In this document: in pieces, positions 47,352-56,356 of the stretch | Layout: each line of letters starts with the position of its first letter | How positions within the stretch are numbered: the stretch's first letter is position 1 | Assembly (NCBI RefSeq): GCF_043555985.1 | Contig: NZ_JBIGIC010000012.1 | Span: 124,001-188,000, forward strand | Reading direction: 5' to 3' | Source: Pelomonas candidula | Lineage (GTDB): Bacteria; Pseudomonadota; Gammaproteobacteria; Burkholderiales; Burkholderiaceae_C | DNA length: 64,000 nucleotides | The notes under the pieces: generated by a model | The model's database searches: none | Told to the model about the DNA's origin: nothing | The model's input: only the letters and a program-made list of their open reading frames with translations | Program-made: the position numbers and the translations under genes

Positions 47352-48917
47352 GTGACCACCGCCGACACCTCGAACACCAAGCACGGCCCCAACCTGGCCG
47401 AGCTGCTGCTGCTCGCCAGCGTCTTCGTCATCGCCGCCTGCGGCCTGGTCTACGAGCTGGCGGCCGGTGCGCTCGCCAGCTACCTGCTGGGCGACTCGGT
47501 GCTGCAGTTCTCCACCGTCATCGGCGTCTACCTGTTCGCGATGGGGCTGGGCTCCTGGCTGTCGCGCTTCGTCGACCGTCAGCTCGTCGGCGTGTTCCTG
47601 CAGGTGGAGCTGCTGGTGGGCGTCATCGGCGGGCTGATGCCGGCGGCGCTGTTCGCCGTGCACAGCCTGCTGCCGCCAGGTGAGGCCGCGCCGTTCCGCG
47701 TGCTGCTGTACGCCCTCGTGATGCTGGTCGGCACGCTGGTGGGGCTGGAGATCCCGCTGGTCATGCGCATCCTCAAGCGCCACTTCAGCGCGCGCTACGG
47801 GCTGAAGGACCTGGTCTCGCAGGTGCTGACCTTCGACTACCTCGGCGCGCTGCTCGTGGCGCTGGCCTTTCCGCTGCTGCTGGTGCCGCAGCTGGGCCTG
47901 GTGCGCACGGGCATCGCCTTCGGGTTGCTGAACGTGGGCGTGGCCGTTTGGGCACTGTGGCTGTTCCGCGCCGAGCTGCGCGCCCGCGCTTCGCTGACGG
48001 CAGCCTGCGCGCTGTCGGCCCTGCTGCTGTTCGCCGCACTGCTGGGCGCCGAGCAGCTGACGACCTGGGCCGAGGACCGCTTCTACGGCGAGCACATCAT
48101 CTTCAAGGAGAGCAGCGCCTACCAGCGCATCGTCGTCACCGACGGCCGTGCCGGCACGCGGCTGTTCCTGAACGGCAACCTGCAGTTCCATTCCAAGGAC
48201 GAATACCGGTACCACGAGGCGCTCGTGCAGCCGGCGATGGCCGCGCACGGGGCCCCGAAGCGCGTGCTGGTGCTGGGCGGCGGCGACGGCATGGCGGTGC
48301 GGGAGATCCTGAAGTACGCCAGCGTCGAGCATGTCACCCTCGTCGAGCTCGACCCCCACATGACCACGCTGTTCCGCGACACGCCCAAGCTGGCCGCGCT
48401 GAACGGCCACTCGCTGTCGAGTCCGAAGCTGACCATCGTCAACGCCGATGCCTTCGGCTGGCTGGAGCAGCAGCAGGACAGCTTCGACGTCATCGTCGTC
48501 GACTTTCCCGACCCGTCCAACTTCGCGCTCGGCAAGCTCTACACGGCCAGCTTCTACGAACTGGTGGACCAGCATCTGAGCGCGGGCGGCTACGCCGTCG
48601 TGCAGACCACATCGCCGCTGATCGCGCGACGCAGCTTCTGGACGGTCGTCACGACCATCGAGGCCACCGGGCTGACGACGACGCCCTACCACGCCCATGT
48701 GCCGAGCTTCGGCGAATGGGGTTTCGTGCTGGCGTCGCACCGGCCCTTCCGGCTGCCGACACAGTTTCCGCCGGGCCTGCGCTTCGTCAGCCCGCAAAGC
48801 CTGCCGGCGCTGCTGGACTTCCCGCCCGACATGGCCCGCGTGCCCACCGAGGTGAACCGCCTGTCCAACCAGGTGCTGGTGCAGGAGTTCGAGGCCGAGT
48901 GGGGCAAGGTGCATTGA
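47352..48917 (+). CDS. Membrane-embedded spermidine-synthase-like aminopropyltransferase
   Basis: A 521-residue fusion of a multi-helix membrane region (about 18-225, roughly seven segments) to a spermidine synthase domain. The SpeE part shows FHSKDEYRYHEALVQPAM, the SAM-type nucleotide motif LGGGDG (308-313), VELDPHMT and the catalytic-loop motif DFPDPS (Asp384, Asp387). It would transfer an aminopropyl group from decarboxylated SAM. The membrane fusion suggests a membrane-bound or membrane-facing acceptor rather than free putrescine; this is inference. The start is GTG. The next gene overlaps by 4 nt, and speD lies at 50422-50808. Confidence 0.87.
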   Translation: MTTADTSNTKHGPNLAELLLLASVFVIAACGLVYELAAGALASYLLGDSVLQFSTVIGVYLFAMGLGSWLSRFVDRQLVGVFLQVELLVGVIGGLMPAALFAVHSLLPPGEAAPFRVLLYALVMLVGTLVGLEIPLVMRILKRHFSARYGLKDLVSQVLTFDYLGALLVALAFPLLLVPQLGLVRTGIAFGLLNVGVAVWALWLFRAELRARASLTAACALSALLLFAALLGAEQLTTWAEDRFYGEHIIFKESSAYQRIVVTDGRAGTRLFLNGNLQFHSKDEYRYHEALVQPAMAAHGAPKRVLVLGGGDGMAVREILKYASVEHVTLVELDPHMTTLFRDTPKLAALNGHSLSSPKLTIVNADAFGWLEQQQDSFDVIVVDFPDPSNFALGKLYTASFYELVDQHLSAGGYAVVQTTSPLIARRSFWTVVTTIEATGLTTTPYHAHVPSFGEWGFVLASHRPFRLPTQFPPGLRFVSPQSLPALLDFPPDMARVPTEVNRLSNQVLVQEFEAEWGKVH

Positions 48918-50464
48918 AGCGCCGCAGTGTCCTGCTCGCTGGCCTGGCCGCCGCCGGCTGCACGCCCGACACCCCCGCACTGCAAGGCGGCTGGGTCGGC
49001 ACGCACCCGGAACGCGGCCACCGGTTGCGCGGCGAGTTGCCCCGCGCCGACGGGCCGCTGCGCCAGGCCGATGTCGTCATCGTCGGCGCGGGCATCGCCG
49101 GCCTGGCCTGCGCGCGGGCCCTGAGCCAGCGCGGCGTGACCGACATCGCGCTGCTGGACCTCGAAGACCAGGCGGGCGGCAACAGCCGCGGCCATGTCGT
49201 GGCCGGCGCGCCCTGCCCGCTGGGTGCCCACTACCTGCCGCTGCCCGGCCCGGACGCGCGCGAGGTCTCACAGTTGCTGGCCGAGCTGGGCCTGTCGCGC
49301 CAGGTGCTGGGCCGCACCGAGTGGGACGAGCGCCACCTGTGCCACAGCCCGCAGGAGCGCCTCTTCATCGACGGCGAATGGCGCGAAGGCCTGCTGCCGA
49401 TGCCCGAGTCACCGGCTGCGCGAGAGCAGTACCAGCGCTTCTCGGCCCTCGTCTCGCAGGCCCAGCGCGACCTCGGCTTCGCGATGCCCACGCGTCGCGC
49501 GCGCTGGAAGCCAGGCCACGCGGCGCTGGACGCGCAGACGTTTGCCCGGTGGCTGGACGCCAACGCGCTGACCGACACCCGGCTGCGCTGGTACCTCGAC
49601 TACTGCTGCCGCGACGACTTCGGCGCTGGCGCGGCCACCGTGTCCGCCTGGGCCGGCCTGCACTACTTCGCCAGCCGCCACGGCTTCCACGCGCCGGGCG
49701 ACGAAGCCGGCGAGCGCGAGCCGGTGCTCACTTGGCCCGATGGCAACGGCTGGCTCTCGGCCCGCCTCGCCACGCCGCTGCGCGACCGCGTGCATCTCGG
49801 GCGCGTCGTGCTGCGCGTGACGGAGCAGAAGCACGGCATCGAACTGCTGGCCTGGAACGAAGCGACCGGCGCGCCCGAACGCTGGCAGGCCCGCGCCGTC
49901 GTCATGGCCACGCCGCTGTTCATCGCCTCACGGCTGCTGGCCACGCCGCCCGACGCGCTGCGCCAGGCCGCAGCCCGATTCAGCTACGCGCCGTGGCTGA
50001 CGGCCAACCTCGCGCTGCGCGAGCCGCTGCTGGTGCGCCCCGGCGCGCCCCTGGCCTGGGACAACGTGCGCTACGGCACCACGGCGCTTGGCTACGTGGA
50101 CGCGCGCCACCAGTCGCTGGACCCGACACCGCGCCCGCCGCTGCTGACGGCCTACCTCGCGCTGCCCACCTCGCAGCGGAGCGAGTTGTTGAAGCAACCC
50201 TGGCAGCACTGGGCCCAGGTCGTCACCGACGAACTGGCGCAGACGCACCCGGACCTGCCGGGCAAGGTCGAACGCGCCGACCTCTGCCGCTTCGGCCACG
50301 CGATGAGCATCCCGGTGCCCGGCTTGCGCGGCTCGGCGGCGCTGGCTGCGCTGAACGAGGCCCGGGGCCGCGTCGTCTTCGCGCACGCCGACCTGGGCAG
50401 CTACTCGGTGTTCGAGGAGGCCTACACGGCGGGCGTGGAGGCGGCGGCACGGTTGAGGCTCTGA
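48914..50464 (+). CDS. Exported FAD-dependent (amine-oxidase-like) oxidoreductase
   Basis: A 516-residue flavoprotein starting with TTG at 48914. The N-terminus KRRSVLLAGLAAAGC has a lipobox (AAGC) and a twin-Arg-like start, so it is probably a lipoprotein or Tat substrate outside the cytoplasm. The FAD motif is VVIVGAGIAGLACARAL (about 53-69), with the second dinucleotide-binding element VVMATP and a C-terminal VFAHADLGSYSVFEEAYTAG that resembles amine-oxidase flavin sites. It may oxidise a polyamine or a polyamine-modified product. Its 3' end overlaps speD (opposite strand) by 43 bp. Confidence 0.78.
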   Translation: MKRRSVLLAGLAAAGCTPDTPALQGGWVGTHPERGHRLRGELPRADGPLRQADVVIVGAGIAGLACARALSQRGVTDIALLDLEDQAGGNSRGHVVAGAPCPLGAHYLPLPGPDAREVSQLLAELGLSRQVLGRTEWDERHLCHSPQERLFIDGEWREGLLPMPESPAAREQYQRFSALVSQAQRDLGFAMPTRRARWKPGHAALDAQTFARWLDANALTDTRLRWYLDYCCRDDFGAGAATVSAWAGLHYFASRHGFHAPGDEAGEREPVLTWPDGNGWLSARLATPLRDRVHLGRVVLRVTEQKHGIELLAWNEATGAPERWQARAVVMATPLFIASRLLATPPDALRQAAARFSYAPWLTANLALREPLLVRPGAPLAWDNVRYGTTALGYVDARHQSLDPTPRPPLLTAYLALPTSQRSELLKQPWQHWAQVVTDELAQTHPDLPGKVERADLCRFGHAMSIPVPGLRGSAALAALNEARGRVVFAHADLGSYSVFEEAYTAGVEAAARLRL

Positions 50465-50808
50465 CGGCTGACCACCGTCGGCGCGAACGCCGCGATCAAC
50501 GCCGCCATCAACGTCTCGGCCTTGGCGCTGTTGTCCGCCCCGTAGTTGCAGACGTAGACATCCAGCGTCACGCCGCCCAGTTCGGGCCAGGTGTGGATGG
50601 CCAGGTGGGATTCCGCCAGCAGCACGACGCCGGTGATGCCGCTCTGCTCGTCATCGGGCGAGAAGCGATGGAATAGCTCCGCAACGCCCGTGAGGCCCGA
50701 GGCCTTGACGGCGCTGCGGCACAGCGCGGCGAGCGCGTCGGGGTCTCGCATCGGCGCCAGCGCGGGGTCGACACCGCGCAGGTCTGCCGTCAGGTGCAGG
50801 CCGTCCAA
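50422..50808 (-). CDS. speD: S-adenosylmethionine decarboxylase proenzyme
   Basis: A 128-residue pyruvoyl-dependent enzyme giving decarboxylated SAM, the aminopropyl donor. The self-cleavage motif LLAESHLAIHTWPE has Ser67 (pyruvoyl precursor), with His72 and Cys87. The Ser-His-Cys spacings of 5 and 20 are the same as in characterised bacterial class 1B enzymes. The start is TTG at 50808, 5 nt after the moaD stop, so it is carried by the hom-thrC-moeA-moaD transcript. Next to the plus-strand SpeE-like gene it completes a dcSAM/aminopropyl pathway. Confidence 0.93.
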   Translation of the reverse strand: MDGLHLTADLRGVDPALAPMRDPDALAALCRSAVKASGLTGVAELFHRFSPDDEQSGITGVVLLAESHLAIHTWPELGGVTLDVYVCNYGADNSAKAETLMAALIAAFAPTVVSRQSLNRAAASTPAV

Positions 50809-50813
50809 CGCGT

Positions 50814-51071
50814 CTAGCCGCCCGTCACGGGTGGGAAGAACGCCAGTTCATCGCCATCCGCCAGCGCCGCGGTCTCCGCGCACATCTTCTGGTTCAACGC
50901 CGAACGAACGGCGCGGCCGGGCGCCAGCGCTTCGGCATGGACACCGCCGCGCGAGCGCAGCGCCTCGCGGGCAGCAGCGACGGTGCTGCCGTCAGGCAGG
51001 GCCAGCGTATCGCCCTCGCCCAGCTTCTCTCGCAGCGACGCAAAGAACTTCAATCGCACGGTGACCGTCAT
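50814..51071 (-). CDS. moaD: Molybdopterin synthase sulfur-carrier subunit
   Basis: MoaD, 85 residues, ubiquitin-like fold ending in the activated Gly-Gly (PVTGG). Start: VRLKFFASLREKLG. The ATG overlaps the moeA stop by 4 nt (ATGA). It is normally beside moaE, which here lies 7.4 kb away at 42891-43364. Confidence 0.95.
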   Translation of the reverse strand: MTVTVRLKFFASLREKLGEGDTLALPDGSTVAAAREALRSRGGVHAEALAPGRAVRSALNQKMCAETAALADGDELAFFPPVTGG

Positions 51072-52276
51072 GCCAGCAGCTCCACGAACGGGATGAAGCG
51101 CACCGCGTCGCCCTTGGCGAACGCCTGGCCGGCCGGGTTGTCCAGCAGGCCGTCGGCCCAGAAGGCCGAGGTCAGCACGCCGCTGCTCTGGTTGCCGAAC
51201 AGCGCAAGCCCGCTGTCCTCGTCCAGCCGCACGCGCAGGAACTCGCGGCGCTTGTCGGGCTTGGGCCAGTCGAAGCCGGCCGGGATGCGGTAGCCGCGCG
51301 GCGCCAGGCGCGTGGCACCCTGCAGCTTCAGCAGCGCCGGGCGCACGAGCATCAGGAAGGTCACGAGGCTGGACACCGGGTTGCCGGGCAGGCCAATGAA
51401 GTGGGCGTCGCCCACCTTGCCGTACGCGAACGGCTTGCCGGGCTTGATCGCAATGGCCCACAGGTCGAGCCGGCCCTCGGCCTGCACGGCCGGGCGCAGG
51501 TGGTCTTCCTCACCGACGGACACACCGCCGGAGGTCAGGATGACGTCGGCCTTGGACGCCGCTTCGCGCAGCGCGGCGCGGGTCGCATCGAGCTTGTCCG
51601 GCACGATGCCGAGGTCAATGACCTCGCACCCCAGGCCTTCGAGCAGCGCGCGCAGCGTGAAGCGGTTGGAGTTGTAGATGGCGCCGGGCGGCAGCGGCTC
51701 GCCGGGCATGACGAGCTCGTCGCCCGTCGAGAACAGCGCGACGCGCGGGCGGCGCGTGACGGTGAGCCGTGCGGCGCCGGCCGTGGCCGCGAGGCCCAGC
51801 GACACGGCATCCAGCCGCGTGCCGGCCGGCAGCACGACCGAGCCGGTGCGCACGTCCTCACCACGGCGGCGGACATGCTGGCCCGCCTTGATGGCTTCGG
51901 TCACACGCAGCCGGCCGTCGACCAGCTCGGTGAACTCCTGCATGACGACCGTATCTGCGCCTGGCGGCACCTGGGCGCCGGTGAAGATGCGCGCGGCCTC
52001 GCCCGCAGGCAGCGGCGCCGGCACGCTGCCGGCGGGGATGCGCTGCGTGACCGGCAACGACGACTGCGCATCGGCAAAGCGCAGCGCGTAGCCGTCCATC
52101 GCCGAGTTGTCCTCGGGCGGCACGTCCACCGGCGACACGAGGTCCGCGGCCAGCACACGGCCGCGCGCGTCGGCGGTCGCGACCGTCTCGGTGCCGGTCA
52201 GCGGCGCGATCTGCGCAAGCAGCGCCGCCAGCGCATCGTCCAGCGGCAGCAAAGGCTTGCGCGGCGCGTCAGACAT
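51068..52276 (-). CDS. moeA: Molybdopterin molybdenumtransferase
   Basis: MoeA, 402 residues, inserts molybdenum into adenylated molybdopterin. Motifs: PPEDNSAMDGYALR, RIFTGAQVPPGADTVVMQE (the conserved MPT-binding segment), STGDELV, TSGGVSVGEEDH and GLPGNPVSSLVTF. It overlaps thrC by 8 nt and moaD by 4 nt. Confidence 0.96.
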   Translation of the reverse strand: MSDAPRKPLLPLDDALAALLAQIAPLTGTETVATADARGRVLAADLVSPVDVPPEDNSAMDGYALRFADAQSSLPVTQRIPAGSVPAPLPAGEAARIFTGAQVPPGADTVVMQEFTELVDGRLRVTEAIKAGQHVRRRGEDVRTGSVVLPAGTRLDAVSLGLAATAGAARLTVTRRPRVALFSTGDELVMPGEPLPPGAIYNSNRFTLRALLEGLGCEVIDLGIVPDKLDATRAALREAASKADVILTSGGVSVGEEDHLRPAVQAEGRLDLWAIAIKPGKPFAYGKVGDAHFIGLPGNPVSSLVTFLMLVRPALLKLQGATRLAPRGYRIPAGFDWPKPDKRREFLRVRLDEDSGLALFGNQSSGVLTSAFWADGLLDNPAGQAFAKGDAVRFIPFVELLA

Positions 52277-53660
52277 GGGCGTGGATGTAGGCCTTCACCT
52301 GGGCGACGTCGGCCGGCATGACCTTGACGCGCTTGGGCAGGTCCTCGATGCCTTCCAGCCCGGCGGGCCGCGGCGGCTCGATGCCCAGCGCCTCGTGGAT
52401 GGTGGCGGCGAACTTGGCCGGCAACGCCGTCTCCAGCACCAGCATGGTCGTGCCCGGCTCGTGCTTCTCCAGCGCCACCTTGAGGCCGTCGGCCGTGTGC
52501 GGGTCGATGACGATGCCGTGCTCGGCGTGGCAGCGGCGAATGGTCGCGATGCGGTCGGCGTGCGTACTGCGGCCGGAGCTGAAGCCGAAGCCCGCTATTG
52601 ATCCATGCTCGCCAGCACTCAGCTCGAAGTTCGGCGCCGTGAACAGCTGCTTCACGCGCGCGCCGTCGCGGCCCAGCAGGTCGAACACGAAGCGCTCGAA
52701 GTTGCTGGCCTTGGAGATGTCCATCGACGGGCTGGACGTCTCGTGCGTATCGGCCGTGCCGCGCGGGCGGTAGTTGCCGGTGCGGAAGAACTCGTCCAGC
52801 ACGTCGTTCTCGTTGGTCGCGACGACAAGCCTGGCGATGGGCAGCCCCATCTGGCGTGCGACGTGGCCGGCGCAGACGTTGCCGAAATTGCCCGATGGCA
52901 CCGTGAAGCTGACCTTCTGGTCATTCGTCTTCGTCGCCTGGAAGTAGCCGGCGAAGTAGTAGACGACCTGCGCCAACAGCCTCGCCCAGTTGATGCTGTT
53001 CACCGTGCCGATGCGGTGCTCACGCTTGAAGGCCAGGTCGTTGGACACGGCCTTGACGATGTCCTGCGCGTCGTCGAACACGCCTTGCACGGCGATGTTG
53101 TGGATGTTGGCGTCCTGCAGGCTGAACATCTGCGCCTGCTGGAACGGGCTCATGCGGCCTTCGGGGCTGAGCATGAAGACGCGCACGCCCTTCTTGCCGC
53201 GCATCGCGTACTCGGCGGCGCTGCCGGTATCGCCGGACGTGGCGCCCAGGATGTTCAACGTCTCGCCGCGACGGCCCAGTTCGTACTCGAACAGTGCGCC
53301 GAGCAACTGCATCGCCATGTCCTTGAAGGCCAGCGTCGGGCCGTTGGACAGGCCTTCCAGCGCGATGCCCTCGCCCAGCCAGGTCAGCGGCGTGATCTGC
53401 TCGGTGCCAAACACCTCGGCCGTGTAGACGCGGCGCGTGATGGCGCGCAGGTCGTCGGCGGGGATGTCGTCGATGTAGAGCGACAGGATCTCGAACGCGA
53501 GGTCGGCGTAGGCCAGGCCGCGCCAGCGGGTCAGCGTGGCGGCGTCGATCTTGGGATAGGCCTTGGGCAGGTAAAGGCCGCCATCGGGCGCCAGGCCTTC
53601 GAGCAGGATGTCGGAGAAGCCGCGCTCGGTCTGGTCGCCTCGGGTGCTGATGTATTTCAT
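52269..53660 (-). CDS. thrC: Threonine synthase
   Basis: ThrC, 463 residues, a PLP enzyme converting O-phosphohomoserine to threonine. Visible: SDILLEGLAPDGGLYLPKAYP at the start, the PLP lysine in LAFKDMAMQ, the phosphate-binding loop SGDTGSAAEYAMRG, and VPSGNFGNVCAGHVARQMGLP. It follows hom by 15 nt and overlaps moeA by 8 nt. Confidence 0.96.
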   Translation of the reverse strand: MKYISTRGDQTERGFSDILLEGLAPDGGLYLPKAYPKIDAATLTRWRGLAYADLAFEILSLYIDDIPADDLRAITRRVYTAEVFGTEQITPLTWLGEGIALEGLSNGPTLAFKDMAMQLLGALFEYELGRRGETLNILGATSGDTGSAAEYAMRGKKGVRVFMLSPEGRMSPFQQAQMFSLQDANIHNIAVQGVFDDAQDIVKAVSNDLAFKREHRIGTVNSINWARLLAQVVYYFAGYFQATKTNDQKVSFTVPSGNFGNVCAGHVARQMGLPIARLVVATNENDVLDEFFRTGNYRPRGTADTHETSSPSMDISKASNFERFVFDLLGRDGARVKQLFTAPNFELSAGEHGSIAGFGFSSGRSTHADRIATIRRCHAEHGIVIDPHTADGLKVALEKHEPGTTMLVLETALPAKFAATIHEALGIEPPRPAGLEGIEDLPKRVKVMPADVAQVKAYIHAHV

Positions 53661-53675
53661 GGCAGTCCGATGTAT

Positions 53676-54995
53676 TTAGGCCAGCTCTTCCTTGCGGATA
53701 CGCACGATGGGCGCGAGCACGGTGGGCAGGCCCTGCATCTTGGCCAGCGCCTCGTTCATGCGACCTTCGGCCGTGTCGTGCGTCAGGATGATGAGGTCGG
53801 TCTGGCGCTCGCCCTCGGCGGACTCGCGCTGCAGCACGGCGTCGATGGAGATGTCGTGCTCGGCCAGGATGGTCGTGATGCGCGACAGCACACCGGCCTG
53901 GTCGGCGACGACGAGGCGCAGGTAGAAGGCGGTGTGCACGTCGGCCATCGGCAGCACCGGCGTGTCGCTCATCGCGTCCGGCTGGAAGGCCAGGTGGGGC
54001 ACGCGGTGATCAGGGTCGGCCGTGGCCAGGCGGGTCACGTCCACCAGGTCGGCGACGACGGCCGAGGCGGTCGGCTCGGCGCCGGCACCCTTGCCGTAGT
54101 ACAGCGTCGTGCCGACGGCGTCGGCCTGCACGACGACGGCATTCATCGCGCCTTCGACGTTGGCGATGAGGCGGCTGGACGGGATGAGCGTCGGGTGCAC
54201 GCGCAGCTCGATGCCGTTCTCGCGACGACGCGTGATGCCCAGCAGCTTGATGCGATAGCCGAGCTGCTCGGCGTACTTGATGTCGGTGGCCTGCAGGCTG
54301 GAGATGCCCTCCACGTGGGCCTTGTCGAACTGCACCGGCACGCCAAAGGCGATGGCGCTCATCAGCGTCAGCTTGTGGGCGGCGTCCACGCCTTCGATGT
54401 CGAAGGTCGGGTCGCTCTCGGCATAGCCCAGGCGCTGGGCTTCCTTCAGCACGGTGCCGAAGTCCAGGCCCTTGCCGCGCATCTCCGACAGGATGAAGTT
54501 CGTCGTGCCGTTGATGATGCCGGCGATCCACTCGATGCGGTTGGCCGTCAGGCCTTCACGCAGCGCCTTGATGATGGGGATGCCGCCGGCCACGGCCGCC
54601 TCGAAGGCGACGGTGACGCCCTTCTCGCGGGCCGCCGCGAAGATCTCGCTGCCATGCAGCGCCAGCAGCGCCTTGTTGGCCGTGACGACGTGCTTGCCGT
54701 TGGCAATGGCCTGCAGCACCAGCGTGCGCGCCGGCTCGATGCCGCCGATCAACTCGACGACGATGTCGATGGCCGGGTTGTTGACGAGCTGCTGCGCGTC
54801 GCCCGTGCAGGGCACGCCGTCGCCCACGATGGCCTGGTAGGCCTTGGCGCGTTCGGCGTTGCGGGCGGCCACCATCGCGATCTCGATGCCCCGGCCGGCG
54901 CGGCCACGAATCTCGGTCTGGTTGCGCTGCAGGACGTTGAAGGTGCCGGCACCGACGGTGCCGAGGCCGATCAGGCCGACTTGGATGGGCTTCAT
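53676..54995 (-). CDS. hom: Homoserine dehydrogenase
   Basis: Hom, 439 residues, reduces aspartate semialdehyde to homoserine. N-terminal NAD(P) motif GLIGLGTVGAGTF, central catalytic region (NGTTNFILSEM, GYAESDPTFDIEGVDAAHKL), and a C-terminal ACT domain (FYLRLVVADQAGVLSRI) expected to give threonine feedback control. It lies 16 nt after alaA and 15 nt before thrC. Confidence 0.96.
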   Translation of the reverse strand: MKPIQVGLIGLGTVGAGTFNVLQRNQTEIRGRAGRGIEIAMVAARNAERAKAYQAIVGDGVPCTGDAQQLVNNPAIDIVVELIGGIEPARTLVLQAIANGKHVVTANKALLALHGSEIFAAAREKGVTVAFEAAVAGGIPIIKALREGLTANRIEWIAGIINGTTNFILSEMRGKGLDFGTVLKEAQRLGYAESDPTFDIEGVDAAHKLTLMSAIAFGVPVQFDKAHVEGISSLQATDIKYAEQLGYRIKLLGITRRRENGIELRVHPTLIPSSRLIANVEGAMNAVVVQADAVGTTLYYGKGAGAEPTASAVVADLVDVTRLATADPDHRVPHLAFQPDAMSDTPVLPMADVHTAFYLRLVVADQAGVLSRITTILAEHDISIDAVLQRESAEGERQTDLIILTHDTAEGRMNEALAKMQGLPTVLAPIVRIRKEELA

Positions 54996-55011
54996 CTGCA
55001 GAACTCTCAGA

Positions 55012-56238
55012 TCAGGAGGAATGACGGCGGCGATAACCCGCCAGGAAACGTTCGATGCGGCCGATGGCCTCGCGCAGGTCGTCCACGTTGGGCAGGAAGA
55101 CGAGGCGGAAGTGGTCGTGCTCGGGCCAGTTGAAGCCGGTGCCCTGGACGATCAGCACCTTCTCGTCGGCCAGCAGCTCGTAGGCGAACTGCTGATCGTC
55201 GGCGATGGGGTACATCTTCGGGTCCAGGCGCGGGAACATGTACAGCGCGGCCTTCGGCTTGACGACGCTGACACCGGGGATCTGCGTCAGCAGCTCGTAG
55301 GCCAGGTCGCGCTGGCGGCACAGGCGGCCGGTGGGCGCGACGAGGTCGTCGATGCTCTGGTAGCCGCCCAGCGCCGTCTGGATCGCCAGTTGACCCGGCG
55401 TGTTGGAGCACAGACGCAGCGAGGCCAGCATGTTCAGGCCCTCGATGTAGTCGCGGGCGTGGCGCTTCTCGCCGCTGACGACCATCCAGCCGGCGCGGTA
55501 GCCGCAGCTGCGGTAGTTCTTGGACAGGCCGTTGAAGGTGATGAACAGCACGTCATCGGCCAGCGACGCCATGGCGGTGTGCGTGTTGCCGTCGTACAGC
55601 GTCTTGTCGTAGATCTCGTCGGCGAAGACGACGAGCTGGTGCTTGCGGGCCAGCTCGATGATGCCCAGCAGCAGGTCGTTGGGGTACAGCGCGCCGGTCG
55701 GGTTGTTCGGGTTGCAGACCATGATGCCGCGGGTGCGCGGGCTGATCTTGCTTTCGATGTCCGCCAGGTCGGGCAGCCAGCCGGCGCCTTCGTCGCAGAG
55801 GTAGTGCACCGGACGGCCGCCCGACAGGCCCACGACGGCGGTGTAGAGCGGGAAATCGGGCGCCGGGATCAGGATCTCGTCGCCGTCGTTGACCAGCGCG
55901 TTGATCGACATCTGGATCAGCTCGGACGCGCCGTTGCCGAGGTAGACGTCGTCCACCGTTACGCCCTTAACGCCCTTCTGCTGCATGTAATGCACGACCG
56001 CCTTGCGCGGCGCGAACAGGCCTTTGCTGTCGGTGTAGCCACCGGCATCGCCGAGGTTGCGGATCATGTCCTGCACGATCTCGTCCGGCGGCGTCAGGCC
56101 GAACACGGCGGTGTTGCCGATGTTCAGCTTGATGATCTTCTGGCCCTCTTCCTCCATCTGCCGTGCCTTGTCCAGCACCGGGCCGCGGATGTCATAGCTG
56201 ACGCTGGCGAGCTTGCTGGACTTGGCGATGGGTTTCAA
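55012..56238 (-). CDS. alaA: Alanine aminotransferase, AlaA-like
   Basis: A PLP-dependent class I aminotransferase of 408 residues. The N-terminus DIRGPVLDKARQMEEEGQKI, NIGNTAVFGLTPPDEI, NPNNPTGALYP, DEIYDKTLYD and the PLP lysine in FNGLSKNYRSCGYRAGW match the alanine (glutamate-pyruvate) transaminase AlaA group. It leads the alaA-hom-thrC-moeA-moaD-speD transcription unit. Confidence 0.9.
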   Translation of the reverse strand: MKPIAKSSKLASVSYDIRGPVLDKARQMEEEGQKIIKLNIGNTAVFGLTPPDEIVQDMIRNLGDAGGYTDSKGLFAPRKAVVHYMQQKGVKGVTVDDVYLGNGASELIQMSINALVNDGDEILIPAPDFPLYTAVVGLSGGRPVHYLCDEGAGWLPDLADIESKISPRTRGIMVCNPNNPTGALYPNDLLLGIIELARKHQLVVFADEIYDKTLYDGNTHTAMASLADDVLFITFNGLSKNYRSCGYRAGWMVVSGEKRHARDYIEGLNMLASLRLCSNTPGQLAIQTALGGYQSIDDLVAPTGRLCRQRDLAYELLTQIPGVSVVKPKAALYMFPRLDPKMYPIADDQQFAYELLADEKVLIVQGTGFNWPEHDHFRLVFLPNVDDLREAIGRIERFLAGYRRRHSS

Positions 56239-56356
56239 AGGGGCTCCGGAAGCGGCGTTTACCGCAGTACAGGGGAACCCCGAAGTTTAAGGGGCCGGAC
56301 ATGGGTAATACCGTTCTGGGCGACACTCGCGGCCCGGCCATCCCGCCCCGTTTTCG

